A DNA stretch of 64,000 nt from Bacteroidota bacterium (GCA_020161435.1 JAIUNV010000002.1:248001-312000), one strand, 5' to 3'; positions 18,055 through 28,190 are shown, counted from the stretch's first letter. The notes: generated from the sequence alone by a model not told the origin. Numbers and translations are program-made.

Positions 18055-21000
18055 ATGATGCCGAACAGATGGACGCTGCTCCTACTCAGCCTTTGCTGCA
18101 CACTCAGTTTGCTGGCGCAAAAGCCATTCAACTACGAAAAAGCCTGGCAAAAAATTGATTCCCTCATTTACAAAGAGCTGCCCAAATCTGCCTTGGCAGA
18201 GGTAAACAAACTGTATGCGCAATCAGTAAAAGACCAGCAAGAAGCACAGCGGTTGAAAGCCATCATTTGCAAAGGACACCTCGCTTTGGTAGTGGAAGAA
18301 GAAAGTTTCAAACCTGTAATGGCACAACTGGAAAAGGAACTGAAAACGGCCAAGCAACCGAGCCAGCAGATAATTCAAAGCTTGTTGGCAGATGTGTATC
18401 TCCGCTATTTCGAAAGGCAACGCTGGAAAATATATGACCGTAAGAAAACGAACAGCACCAGCAGCAACCCCGATACCTGGAGTGCAGAAGATTTTCACCA
18501 ACGCATTACGCAACTGTACACGGCCAGTTTGAAAAATCCTACACTTCTTCAGCAAACCAATATCGACAACTATCAGCCCATCCTCATCAAAGGAGAAAAG
18601 AAACTCCGCCCTACCCTGTATGATGTATTGGCGCATAAGTTTCTCGATTATTTGCAAAGCGATGAAATGGACATCAGCGAACCCATTGATGCATTTACAC
18701 TCAACGATGCGGCCTCGCTGAGCATGCCAAAACTTTTTATCCGCCAGCACTACAGCAGCAACGATAGCAGCAGCCGGGTGTGGCGGGCTATTCAGTTGTA
18801 CCAACAGTTGCTGAGCTTTCACCTCAACGATGCCGACCCTTCTGCATTGATTAATGCCGACCTATCCCGCTATGCATTTGTGCAGCGGGAAAGCAGTCAT
18901 CCTTACAAAAAAAGATTGGGGAAAGAATGGCTGGAAAACATAGTGGCGCAATATCCCGACAATGAAATGGCTGCCATGGCTGCACTTGAATTAATTGAGT
19001 ACTGGCGGGATTTGGGTGAAGCATGGGAACCACAACAAAGCAAGAATACAGAAGGCAAAATGGCACTGGCCATTGCCGCTAACATGGCGAAGGACATCAG
19101 CGGAAAATTTCCGAAAGCCATTGCCGGAGAAAGAGCCGCTTACCTCTATAAAACCCTTACCAAACCACAGTTGAAAGTAGAGGTAGAACAGGTAAATGTG
19201 CTGAAAGAACCCTTCAGGGCGAAGCTCACTTTTACCAATACCACGAAAGCGTATTTACGCATCATCAAAGCAAAGAATGGCGAAGAAGTGGACGAGTATT
19301 TTTACCCCAGTGAAGATTGGTGGAGTATAATAGTGAAACAAACAGCCATCCGTCAATGGACACAAGACTTACCTGCTTATACCGACCTGCGGGAGCACAG
19401 TGCCGAAATAGCCATTGATGAATTGCCCGTGGGCGAATACTGGCTGCTGGCCAGTGCCGATGAATCGTTTAGCACGGCGCAAAATGCACTCACTACAGTG
19501 CACTTGTACGTGAGCAACATCAGCTATGTGTACAACAGCAGCCAGCATTTGTTTGTACTCGACCGGGTAACCGGCAAACCACTCGCAAATGCACAAGTGC
19601 AGTTTTGGAAAAAAAACTATGACTACGAAAAACGCAAACAGCAAAAAACATTGTGGCAACAGTTGCGTACCGATAAGAACGGATTGGTGATGATTCCAAA
19701 AGATAAATCTAACAGCAACCGAAACCTGCTCATTGAGATTACGCATGGCAACGACCACCTGTTTGTGCAAAATGAAGTGTACAATACCGGCTATGTGTAC
19801 GATGAAGAACAACAGCAATTAAAAAAAGATGCTCTTGCCCGCTATTTTATTTTCACCGACCGTGGTTTGTACCGGCCGGGGCAAACGGTGTACTTCAAAG
19901 CCATTGGGGTAACCAACGATGACCAATCAAGCAATCCGAATCTGTATTTACCCAACAAAAAAGTGTTGGTAAATCTATATGATGCCAACCGTCAACTTAT
20001 TAAATCATCAGAACTCATGCACAATGAGTTTGGCAGCATTCAAGGCAGTTTTATATTACCAGCCAACGGCCTAACCGGCAGCTTTCGCATAGAAGTGCAG
20101 GAAGGCGATGAACGCCATCCCGCCTACTTTAAAGTGGAAGAATACAAGCGGCCAAAATTCAGCGCCAGCTTTGCCCCTGTACAAGGTAGTTACCGCCTGA
20201 ACGACAGCGTAACTGTAAAAGGGAATGCCACTGCTTATGCCGGCAATGCCATTACTGGTGCCAGTGTGAAATACACAGTGCGAAGAACACATCGCTTCCC
20301 CATTTGGGATGCGCCATTCAAAAATAGCTGGACTGCTTATCCTCCGCTTTCCCGCTATCGTGGCGAAACAGCCGAGATAGCCAACGGTACCGTAACCACG
20401 CAGGCCGATGGCAGTTTCAGCATCTCCTTTCCTGCCCTGCCCGATGAAAAAATTGATGCAGCAGCACAGCCCATTTTCACTTACAACATTGAAGCCAGTG
20501 TAACAGACATCAACGGTGAAACGCATGATGCCAACACAACAGTAAGTGTGGGTTACACCTCGCTGCAACTGAGCCTTGACAATGCCCGACAGGATTTCAT
20601 GCGGGTAGACAGCGCAGTGCGGTTTGTACTCAGCAGCAGCAACCTCAACAATGAACCTGTACCCACCAACGTGCAATGGAAAATTGTGGCGCTGCAAACG
20701 CCCAACCGTTTGATGCGCAGCAGGTATTGGTCAGCGCCAGACACGGCCACCATGGACAAAGCCAGCTTTGTGCAACGTTTTCCCCACGACCCCTATTTGA
20801 ATGAAGACGATATGCGAAGCTGGCCATTGGGCAAACAATGGTTGAGTGATACCGTCAACACGGGCAGCAACAACCGCATTCAAATACCCGCCGGTAGTTT
20901 GCCTGCTGGTATGTATGCTCTACAGTTTAGTGCTACTGACAAAGATGGAAAACCAGTCAGTGGACATCACATTTTTGGCATGTACGATGTGCAAAAGCAA

Positions 21001-24000
21001 CGGCTGCCCATGCCCATGTATCAATTGTTGCCGCAAACCAACCTAACCCTTGAGCCGGGTGAAAAAGCAAACATCTTACAGGGCAGCACAGCCAACCCTG
21101 CTTATGTAATTGAGCTGACCAGTAAGTTTCGAAACCAACAACAAACAGACAGCCTGGCTTACCACAACATGCAGCAACCGCTACTGCAACAAACGGTAAC
21201 AGCAACAGAAGCCGACCGCGGTGGCTATCATATCAGTCAGGTATTTGTGCAGCACAACCGGGTGTACAGCAACAGCTGGCAGGTAAACGTACCTTGGAGC
21301 AATAAGGAGCTGCACATTTCTTTGGCCAGCTTCCGCAACAAACTCTTGCCCGGCCAGCAGGAAACTTGGACACTCAACATACAAGGCAAGGGTAAAGAAA
21401 AGGCAGCGGCTGAATTGCTGGCCAGTATGTACGATGCATCTTTAGACGACATACAGCCATTTGCATGGAATGACATGTATCTGTGGCCCAATCATTATTT
21501 CACAGCCAATGGCTGGCGAACTGATGCACAGTTCAAAAGCCAGACAGGTAATGAAAAGCACAATGAAGTGGTGGATACAAGTGGCGCCTATTTCTACACT
21601 CAAATGATGACCATCGCTGAGCATTGGCAAGTGTTTGGAGAAAAAGATATTTTAATGTCTGGTTTCATTTCAAACTCAAGAATAGCAACCATGAATCAAG
21701 AAGCTGCAATAGATGATGGATTAGTTAGGTCTGCAGCACCCAAAATAGAAATTGCAAAATTCACTCCTCCAAAAATTGTAGCAGACGAAGAAGTTCTGCA
21801 AAATGAAAAGCCTCTGGGTCAAAATGGTAAGCCTGTTCAAGTTCGTAAAAACTTCAATGAAACCGCATTCTGGCTACCGCAGTTGCGTACAGATTCAGCT
21901 GGCAATGTGAGCCTGAGTTTTACCATGCCCGAAGCACTCACCCAATGGAAATTACAACTACTGGCACACAACCAACAATTGCAAACGGGTTTGCAGCAAG
22001 CCATGGTGGTTACACAAAAAGAGTTGATGGTGCAGCCCAATGCGCCCCGCTTTTTCCGTCAGGGCGATCAGCTGGAACTGGTAAGCAAAGTGGTGAACCT
22101 TTCCAACAAAGAACTCACCGGTGTGGCTCGGCTCGAACTCATCAATGCCAGCACCAATCAACCCGTAGATGGTTGGTTGCAAAATGTTTTTCCGCAGCAA
22201 TATTTTACCGTAACTCCTGGTCAATCTGTAGCGGTGAAATTTCCATTGCAAATACCGGTGCAATACACCGATGCCCTAACCTATCGCATTACGGCCACGG
22301 CCGATGATTACAGCGATGGCGAAGAAATGACCTTGCCCGTACTCAGCAACCGGGTGTTGGTAACAGAAACATTGCCACTCACCATTCGCAATACCAACCA
22401 ACGCAGCTGGCAATGGCAAAAGTTATTGCAAAGCGATAGCAGTAGCACATTGCAGCATCAATCATTCAGCATTGAGTTTACCAGCAATCCGGTGTGGTTG
22501 GCTGTGCAGTCTTTGCCCTACCTCACCGAGTATCCGTACGAGTGTGCAGAGCAAACCTGGAACCGTTTTTATGCCAATGCATTGGCGGCACACATCAGCA
22601 AGCAAATACCCAATATGGCCAAACTGTTGCAGCAATGGCAGCAACAAGACACAGCCGCTTTGCTCTCAAACCTGCAAAAAAATGAAGCGTTGAAAACCGT
22701 ACTGCTGCAAGAAACGCCATGGGTACTGGCCGCTAAAACAGAAGCCGAACAAAAGAAACAACTGGCAGTATTGTTTGATGTGGTACGCATGGCCAACGAA
22801 TGGAACAAAGCCCTGCAACAACTGGAAGAACTGCAAAGCAGCAACGGTGGTTTTGTTTGGTTTAAAGGCGGCGCCGATGACCGGTACATCACCCAATACA
22901 TTGTAAGCAGCATTGGGCATTTACTCAAACTCAACGCAGCTCCTGCCGGCTTGCAAAACCGTTTACAAACCATGGCCACCAAAGCCATTGCCTACCTCGA
23001 TGCCCGAATGCAGGATGACTACCAATATTTGCTGCGGACAAAATTGCTGGCGGCTACCACCACTGTCAACGACTTGCAGGTGCAATACTTTTATGCCCGC
23101 AGTTTCTTCCCCAATGCTGTGCTAAAACCAGCCTACAAAACAGCCTACGATTTTTACTTTGGCAAACTCAAAAACAGCAGTACCAAACGCAGCAAGCAAA
23201 CACAAGCCATGCTGGCCATGGTGCTGCAACGCAACAAGCAAACGGCAGCGGCTGCAGCCATTTTGAAATCGCTGACGGAAAACAGCATCAACCATCCGGA
23301 GATGGGCATGTATTGGAAGGAGTTCAACAACCCGGCGTACTATTGGTGGCAGGCACCCATTGAAAGCCATGCCCTGCTGATAGCAGCCTACGCAGAAATT
23401 GAGAATAACGCAACACGCATTGCTGATTTAAAAACATGGCTATTGCGCCAAAAGCAAACTAACAACTGGAAGACCACAAAAGCCACCGCAGATGCCTGCT
23501 ATGCCTTGCTGCTCAAAGGCAATAATTGGGCTGCTGCTCAAGCTACGGTGCAAATAGCAGCCGGCAACTGGACGCCGACCATTCAACAAGAAGCAGGCAC
23601 GGGTTATGTGCAGGTGCAGGCTGTGGGTGAAAAAGTGAAAGCTGAAATGGGCAATATCCGCATTCAGTTGAAGCAGCAAGACAAAACCGCTGCCAAAGGC
23701 TTGACGGCTTGGGGTGCCGCCTACTGGCAATACTTCGACAACCTCGACCAGATAACGGAAGCAGCTACGGGCTTGCAATTGCAGAAGAAACTGTACAAAG
23801 AAGTGCTGAGCAACAAAGGCATTGAACTGGTAGAAGTGTTGCAAGACACGCCGTTGAAACCCGGTGACAAACTAGTCGTTCGTCTTACAATCACTTCCGA
23901 CAGAAGTCTGGAATATGTGCACCTGAAAGACATGCGGGCTGCCTGCCTCGAACCGGTATCGCAACTGAGCCAATACCAATGGCAGGGTGCGTTGGGTTAC

Positions 24001-24195
24001 TATCAGGCACCCAAAGATGCCAGCATGAATTTCTTCATTCACTATTTACCCAAAGGCACTTATACGTTGGATTACAGCGTTTGGGTAACGCATGAAGGTA
24101 TGTTCAACAACGGCATCAGTACCATTCAGTGCATGTATGCGCCGGAGTTTAGCAGCCACACAAGCGGACAAATATTGACGGTAAAGGCAGAGTAA
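18055..24195 (+). CDS. Alpha-2-macroglobulin family protein with thioester motif (YfaS/COG2373 type)
   Basis: 2046 residues from ATG 18055 (MMPNRWTLLLLS), which starts a signal peptide ending in SLLAQ; an in-frame extension back to 17848 would overlap sucD and is not supported. The middle carries macroglobulin MG2-like repeats (FIFTDRGLYRPGQTVYFKAI is the hallmark), followed by an A2M core (TAFWLPQLRTDSAGNVSLSFTMPEALTQWK) and the thioester motif ECAEQTWNRF with Cys1497 and Gln1500. Bacterial homologues are large periplasmic proteins that trap proteases through the thioester. No lipobox and no adjacent PBP1C gene are seen, unlike the enterobacterial arrangement. Confidence 0.95.
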   Translation: MMPNRWTLLLLSLCCTLSLLAQKPFNYEKAWQKIDSLIYKELPKSALAEVNKLYAQSVKDQQEAQRLKAIICKGHLALVVEEESFKPVMAQLEKELKTAKQPSQQIIQSLLADVYLRYFERQRWKIYDRKKTNSTSSNPDTWSAEDFHQRITQLYTASLKNPTLLQQTNIDNYQPILIKGEKKLRPTLYDVLAHKFLDYLQSDEMDISEPIDAFTLNDAASLSMPKLFIRQHYSSNDSSSRVWRAIQLYQQLLSFHLNDADPSALINADLSRYAFVQRESSHPYKKRLGKEWLENIVAQYPDNEMAAMAALELIEYWRDLGEAWEPQQSKNTEGKMALAIAANMAKDISGKFPKAIAGERAAYLYKTLTKPQLKVEVEQVNVLKEPFRAKLTFTNTTKAYLRIIKAKNGEEVDEYFYPSEDWWSIIVKQTAIRQWTQDLPAYTDLREHSAEIAIDELPVGEYWLLASADESFSTAQNALTTVHLYVSNISYVYNSSQHLFVLDRVTGKPLANAQVQFWKKNYDYEKRKQQKTLWQQLRTDKNGLVMIPKDKSNSNRNLLIEITHGNDHLFVQNEVYNTGYVYDEEQQQLKKDALARYFIFTDRGLYRPGQTVYFKAIGVTNDDQSSNPNLYLPNKKVLVNLYDANRQLIKSSELMHNEFGSIQGSFILPANGLTGSFRIEVQEGDERHPAYFKVEEYKRPKFSASFAPVQGSYRLNDSVTVKGNATAYAGNAITGASVKYTVRRTHRFPIWDAPFKNSWTAYPPLSRYRGETAEIANGTVTTQADGSFSISFPALPDEKIDAAAQPIFTYNIEASVTDINGETHDANTTVSVGYTSLQLSLDNARQDFMRVDSAVRFVLSSSNLNNEPVPTNVQWKIVALQTPNRLMRSRYWSAPDTATMDKASFVQRFPHDPYLNEDDMRSWPLGKQWLSDTVNTGSNNRIQIPAGSLPAGMYALQFSATDKDGKPVSGHHIFGMYDVQKQRLPMPMYQLLPQTNLTLEPGEKANILQGSTANPAYVIELTSKFRNQQQTDSLAYHNMQQPLLQQTVTATEADRGGYHISQVFVQHNRVYSNSWQVNVPWSNKELHISLASFRNKLLPGQQETWTLNIQGKGKEKAAAELLASMYDASLDDIQPFAWNDMYLWPNHYFTANGWRTDAQFKSQTGNEKHNEVVDTSGAYFYTQMMTIAEHWQVFGEKDILMSGFISNSRIATMNQEAAIDDGLVRSAAPKIEIAKFTPPKIVADEEVLQNEKPLGQNGKPVQVRKNFNETAFWLPQLRTDSAGNVSLSFTMPEALTQWKLQLLAHNQQLQTGLQQAMVVTQKELMVQPNAPRFFRQGDQLELVSKVVNLSNKELTGVARLELINASTNQPVDGWLQNVFPQQYFTVTPGQSVAVKFPLQIPVQYTDALTYRITATADDYSDGEEMTLPVLSNRVLVTETLPLTIRNTNQRSWQWQKLLQSDSSSTLQHQSFSIEFTSNPVWLAVQSLPYLTEYPYECAEQTWNRFYANALAAHISKQIPNMAKLLQQWQQQDTAALLSNLQKNEALKTVLLQETPWVLAAKTEAEQKKQLAVLFDVVRMANEWNKALQQLEELQSSNGGFVWFKGGADDRYITQYIVSSIGHLLKLNAAPAGLQNRLQTMATKAIAYLDARMQDDYQYLLRTKLLAATTTVNDLQVQYFYARSFFPNAVLKPAYKTAYDFYFGKLKNSSTKRSKQTQAMLAMVLQRNKQTAAAAAILKSLTENSINHPEMGMYWKEFNNPAYYWWQAPIESHALLIAAYAEIENNATRIADLKTWLLRQKQTNNWKTTKATADACYALLLKGNNWAAAQATVQIAAGNWTPTIQQEAGTGYVQVQAVGEKVKAEMGNIRIQLKQQDKTAAKGLTAWGAAYWQYFDNLDQITEAATGLQLQKKLYKEVLSNKGIELVEVLQDTPLKPGDKLVVRLTITSDRSLEYVHLKDMRAACLEPVSQLSQYQWQGALGYYQAPKDASMNFFIHYLPKGTYTLDYSVWVTHEGMFNNGISTIQCMYAPEFSSHTSGQILTVKAE

Positions 24196-24259
24196 GAAAA
24201 TACCCGCAATTGGGGATACAGCTATTTCATTGCAGGTGTACATTCGCTATGCAACATTC

Positions 24260-25333
24260 ATGAACAGAAAGCATTTTCTCAAAAACGTATTGGGTACTGC
24301 AGCCGCAGTTACAGCCGGCACCACCGCCATGGCCATGCCCGACCCACCAGTGGTGCGTAGCCTGGCACAACCGCCATACCTCCAACCGGGAGATATTATT
24401 GGCATTACCTGCCCTGCCAGCCCGCTAGAAATGAAGGATATGCTCAACTGTAGTTCGGCCCTCAAAAAATGGGGCTACGAAGTGTGTGTAGGCAATACCG
24501 TAGGCCAGGTTTGGGAACGCTTTGGCGGTAGCGATGCCGAACGGGCGGCCGATGTGCAACTCATGCTCGACGATCCTTCCATTAAAGCCATTTTATTTGC
24601 CCGTGGCGGCTATGGTGCCATGCGCATGATGGACCGGGTGGATTGGACATCGCTACGCAAAAACCCGAAATGGTTGGTGGGCTACAGCGATATCACCGCC
24701 ATTCATTGCCATGTACATGCACAGTTTGGTTTGCCCACCATTCATGGCGATATGGTGAATGGTTTCAAAGCCATTGAAGACATCAGCACGTTTTCTTTAA
24801 AGCAAGTGATTTCAGGCAAACGTTTTGAATACCGCAGCCCGGCATTTGGCCTCAACCGCAAGGGCCAAACCACGGGCATGCTGGTAGGTGGCAACCTGAG
24901 TTTGGTAGCCGCCATGCTCGGCAGTAAAAGTTCGTTAGATACGGATGGTAAAATTCTGTTTCTGGAAGAAGTAAGCGAATACAAATACACGCTTGACAGA
25001 ATGATGATGTCGCTGAAAAGAAGCGGCAAACTGGATAAGTTAGCAGGCCTCATTATTGGCGGTATTACGGCTACAAAATCAGATGCCGAAACGCCTTTTG
25101 CCATGAGTGTAGAAGAAATCATTTTTGAAAAAGTAGCTGACAAAAACTTTCCGGTGTGTTTCAATTTTCCTGCTGGCCATATTCGCAACAACATGGCGTT
25201 GAAGCTTGGCATTTACTATACATTTCGGGTGACAGAAACCGGAGGTTCTCTCACCGAAGTTTCTTCTACATTGCCACTCATTCCATTACCCGATATTGAC
25301 AGTTTGCTAGTGCCTCCTGAAATTTTACCATAG
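24260..25333 (+). CDS. LD-carboxypeptidase (peptidase S66) with export signal
   Basis: 357 residues from ATG 24260; an in-frame TTG ten codons upstream is less likely. The N-terminus MNRKHFLKNVLGTAAAV is Tat-like with RK in place of RR, followed by an Ala-rich stretch. The S66 core starts at PYLQPGDIIGITCPA. The catalytic Ser is Ser143 in GYSDITAIH, the Glu lies in FLEEVSEYKYTLDRM, and the His in FPAGHIRNNMAL. RGGYGAMRMMD is the conserved turn. The family cleaves the L-Lys/DAP to D-Ala bond of murein tetrapeptides during recycling. A paralogue follows 35 bp downstream. Confidence 0.92.
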   Translation: MNRKHFLKNVLGTAAAVTAGTTAMAMPDPPVVRSLAQPPYLQPGDIIGITCPASPLEMKDMLNCSSALKKWGYEVCVGNTVGQVWERFGGSDAERAADVQLMLDDPSIKAILFARGGYGAMRMMDRVDWTSLRKNPKWLVGYSDITAIHCHVHAQFGLPTIHGDMVNGFKAIEDISTFSLKQVISGKRFEYRSPAFGLNRKGQTTGMLVGGNLSLVAAMLGSKSSLDTDGKILFLEEVSEYKYTLDRMMMSLKRSGKLDKLAGLIIGGITATKSDAETPFAMSVEEIIFEKVADKNFPVCFNFPAGHIRNNMALKLGIYYTFRVTETGGSLTEVSSTLPLIPLPDIDSLLVPPEILP

Positions 25334-25368
25334 CCATTCTCCTTATCTTTCGCCATCAATTTTTTCTG

Positions 25369-26286
25369 ATGGCAAAAGCAATCATCACTCCCCCGTATTT
25401 ACGCAAAGGCGCCACTGTTGGCATTGTTTGCCCCGCCGGTTATATGCCCGCTGCAAAAACACTGACCTGCCAGCAAACCCTGCAATCGTGGGGCTTTCAG
25501 GTAAGGCTGGGCAAAACGGTAGGCCATCAGCACTATTATTTTTCAGGCACCGATGCTGAACGATTGCAAGACCTACAACAGATGATAGACGATCCAACGG
25601 TGGATGCCATTTTGTGTGGCCGTGGTGGATACGGCACCAGTCGCATCATCGATCAACTCAATTGGAAAAAATTTCGCCAGCATCCCAAGTGGATCATTGG
25701 TTTTAGCGACATCACTGTGTTGCATAGTTTCCTGATTGCCAAACTCCGCACAGCTAGTTTGCATGCACCTATGGCCAATGCTTTTAACGATGGTGGCGCC
25801 CAAGATGAATATGTACAAAGCCTGCGCAAAGCCCTTACAGGAAAGAACGCGAATTATACTTGTGCCGTGCATGCCTGCAATAAACAAGGCAAAGCCAGCG
25901 GACAATTAATTGGCGGCAATTTGAGTTTAATGGCTCATCAAATTGGTACGCCCAGCGATGTAGATACGAAAGGGAAAATTTTATTTCTGGAAGATGTGGG
26001 CGAATACCTCTACAATGTTGACCGTATGTTGTTGCAATTAGACAGAGCTGGCAAACTCAAATCATTGGCGGGCTTAATTATTGGCGGCTTCACCGACAAC
26101 AAAGACACTACTACTCCATTCGGCAATACCATTGATGAAATCATTGCGCATCGCATTGCGGCTTACAACTACCCTGTTTGCTTTGGCTTCCCCGTAAGCC
26201 ACGAAAAAGAAAATGTGGCACTGAAAGTAGGTGCAACATTTGCTTTACAAGTTGGTAAACAAAAAGTAACGCTCAAAGAGTTGTGA
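25369..26286 (+). CDS. LD-carboxypeptidase (peptidase S66), no export signal
   Basis: 305 residues from ATG 25369, the usual LdcA length. The catalytic Ser is Ser113 in GFSDITVLHS, with Glu in FLEDVGEYLYNVDRM and His in FPVSHEKENVALKVG; GRGGYGTSRIID is also conserved. There is no signal peptide, so the protein is probably cytoplasmic, as expected for the murein-recycling enzyme that trims tetrapeptide to tripeptide. It is a diverged tandem copy of the exported-looking enzyme just upstream, and the two probably share a transcript. Confidence 0.93.
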   Translation: MAKAIITPPYLRKGATVGIVCPAGYMPAAKTLTCQQTLQSWGFQVRLGKTVGHQHYYFSGTDAERLQDLQQMIDDPTVDAILCGRGGYGTSRIIDQLNWKKFRQHPKWIIGFSDITVLHSFLIAKLRTASLHAPMANAFNDGGAQDEYVQSLRKALTGKNANYTCAVHACNKQGKASGQLIGGNLSLMAHQIGTPSDVDTKGKILFLEDVGEYLYNVDRMLLQLDRAGKLKSLAGLIIGGFTDNKDTTTPFGNTIDEIIAHRIAAYNYPVCFGFPVSHEKENVALKVGATFALQVGKQKVTLKEL

Positions 26287-26376
26287 TACAGCTAAGCAAG
26301 TAGTGAACATGTCAATAACACTACCATCCTGTTTGCGCTGCAAAAATTTTCCTGCTCAAATCCTCATCTTCATTTC

Positions 26377-27417
26377 ATGAAATATTTTCTCTTACTCATT
26401 TCCTTTTGCCTGATGCATACCATGGGTATGGCACAATCAATTGTGGTGATGGACAGCAGCCAACGCAATGTTTCTTTTCGGGGGTTGAGTGTGGTGAATG
26501 ATTCGGTGGCCTGGGTAAGTGGCAGCCGCGGCACCATTGGCCGCAGTACCAACGGTGGCCAACACTGGCAATGGCTGCACCCCAAAGGTTTTGAGCAACG
26601 CGACTTCCGGGATATTGAAGGCTTTGATGCCCAAACCGCGGTAGCCATGGCGGTGGATAGTCCGGGTATCATCCTCCGCACCAGCGATGGTGGCCAAAGC
26701 TGGCAAACCGTTTACCGGTCAGATTTGCCCGGCATGTTTCTCGATGCCATGGCTTTTGCCGGCGATACCGGCGTATGCCTTGGCGATCCCATCGACGGCT
26801 TTTTCTGGATGCTGCAAACCACCGACGCTGGCCGCAGCTGGACCGAAGTACCCATACAGGCCCGGCCCAAAGCAGAACCCGGCGAAGCCTGCTTTGCCGC
26901 CAGTGGCACCAATATTTTGCTGGTGCCCGAGCCCGGCAATCTGCGGGGTGCTTTTGTTACCGGGGGCAAAGTGAGCAAGCTCCACCTGTTCGACCTGACC
27001 GTCAACCAACAATTTGGCGGCAAAGTAGCCCTTACCCAAGGCCAAACAATGACGGGTGGCAACAGCATCTTATGGCATGGTGGCGGTTTTGTAATGGCCG
27101 CTGGCAACTACACTTCGCCACAGGTGAGTGACAGCAATCTGGCGGTGATGTCGCCACAATGGCCCACGCCACACCAACCGGTGCCGGCGTTCAGCGGCTA
27201 CGCCAGCTGCATTGCCGAACTGGCCGATGGCCGACTGATTGCATCTGGTGTTCCGGGTGTTTCTATCACTCAACAAAAAGCGGTTTTCAGCCCCGGTCAA
27301 TTGCCCGTGTGGCAACACCTTAATAAGCATCCGTATCATGTAGCACAGCGGGCTAAAAAAGGAAAACTGGTGTTGCTGGCAGGCGCCAGAGGGTATGTAG
27401 GTCGTTTGGAGGAGTGA
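26377..27417 (+). CDS. YCF48/BNR-repeat beta-propeller-like exported protein
   Basis: 346 residues from ATG 26377, with a signal peptide MKYFLLLISFCLMHTMGMAQ. The rest shows repeated blades with BNR/Asp-box motifs: STNGGQHWQW, TSDGGQSWQT and TTDAGRSWTE. This is the YCF48-like/photosystem II stability-factor-like fold, which in Bacteroidota is a secreted propeller of unknown ligand. There is no C-terminal sorting domain. It follows the LD-carboxypeptidase pair after 90 bp on the same strand. Confidence 0.85.
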   Translation: MKYFLLLISFCLMHTMGMAQSIVVMDSSQRNVSFRGLSVVNDSVAWVSGSRGTIGRSTNGGQHWQWLHPKGFEQRDFRDIEGFDAQTAVAMAVDSPGIILRTSDGGQSWQTVYRSDLPGMFLDAMAFAGDTGVCLGDPIDGFFWMLQTTDAGRSWTEVPIQARPKAEPGEACFAASGTNILLVPEPGNLRGAFVTGGKVSKLHLFDLTVNQQFGGKVALTQGQTMTGGNSILWHGGGFVMAAGNYTSPQVSDSNLAVMSPQWPTPHQPVPAFSGYASCIAELADGRLIASGVPGVSITQQKAVFSPGQLPVWQHLNKHPYHVAQRAKKGKLVLLAGARGYVGRLEE

Positions 27418-27448
27418 GTTTTTTCGCACAGAGGCACAGAGGTTTTCT

Positions 27449-27473
27449 GTCGCAGGCCTCCGGGCCTGTGACG
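27449..27473 (+). repeat. Palindromic repeat unit, copy 1
   Basis: 25-bp unit GTCGCAGGCCTCC + GGGCCTGTGACG, with near-palindromic arms. The reverse complement of 27650-27674 differs at only two positions. Confidence 0.6.
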
Positions 27474-27649
27474 AATGGTTACTCATTTAATCAATCAACC
27501 TTCAAGCCAAATAACCTGAGCCTCGGTGGCAAGGATTTTTTTCAGCCACGAATGCACTGATTGTAATTGTACAAATCAAGCCAAAGATAAATCCGTGAAT
27601 CTGCGGCCAGCAATCTTGCTGTACTTACATCGGAGTTTAGTAACGCAAC

Positions 27650-27674
27650 CGTCACAGGCCGGGAGGTCTGCGAC
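27650..27674 (-). repeat. Palindromic repeat unit, copy 2, inverted
   Basis: 25-bp unit in opposite orientation to 27449-27473; 23 of 25 positions match after reverse complementing. Confidence 0.6.
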
Positions 27675-27857
27675 AGTATTTCACAATCCGTGCTCATCGG
27701 TATTCATCCCTACAATCCGCGTCCCATCTTTCGTGTCCCATAAAAAATTTCTACCCCGGTTTTAAACCTTCGCTTTTCATCCCCATCTATCATTCTGTAA
27801 AGCAGCAGGGAAACCGGGGTCGTTTGCGGGATGCAGGCGGCCCCTTTCTTTTCCTCC

Positions 27858-28190
27858 CTACTTCTTAAAAGCGAAATACACCGCTCCCATAATGCAGGCA
27901 AAGCTGGCGAGGTAGCGCCACTCCAATTTTTCTTTCAGCACCAGCACGGCAAACACCGTAAACACCAGCAGCGTTATCACTTCCTGAATAATCTTGAGCT
28001 GAAAAGCCGAAAAGCCCGACAACGTGTAGCCAAAGCGGTTGGCCGGCACCATGAGGCAGTACTCAAAAAACGCAATGCCCCAGCTCACCAAAATAGCTTT
28101 CCACAAAGGAATGTTGTTGTTTTTGAGGTGGCCGTACCAGGCAATGGTCATGAAAATATTGGAGGCCAGCAGCAAGAAAATGGTACGCAT
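27858..28190 (-). CDS. DMT family small membrane protein (DUF486)
   Basis: 110 residues from ATG 28190, with four hydrophobic helices. MTIAWYGHLK near the start, SWGIAFFEYCLMVPANRFGY in the middle and YLASFACIMGAVYF at the end match the DUF486 branch of the drug/metabolite transporter superfamily, four-helix proteins of unknown substrate that likely work as dimers. It is divergent from mutS, with 69 bp between the start codons. Confidence 0.9.
   Translation of the reverse strand: MRTIFLLLASNIFMTIAWYGHLKNNNIPLWKAILVSWGIAFFEYCLMVPANRFGYTLSGFSAFQLKIIQEVITLLVFTVFAVLVLKEKLEWRYLASFACIMGAVYFAFKK

Larger units (their letters stand above)
27418..27857. other. 440-bp non-coding stretch made of dispersed-repeat remnants
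   Basis: No gene is seen. The stretch holds an inverted pair of 25-bp palindromic units (27449-27473 and 27650-27674), an inverted repeat ACCCCGGTTT/AAACCGGGGT (27753-27762 and 27811-27820), and degenerate units of an ATCCGTG type: AATCCGTGAATCTGCGGC, AATCCGTGCTCATCGG and AATCCGCGTCCCATC. The phrase CGCACAGAGGCACAGAGG also occurs. It lies between the converging YCF48-like and DUF486 genes. Confidence 0.6.
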
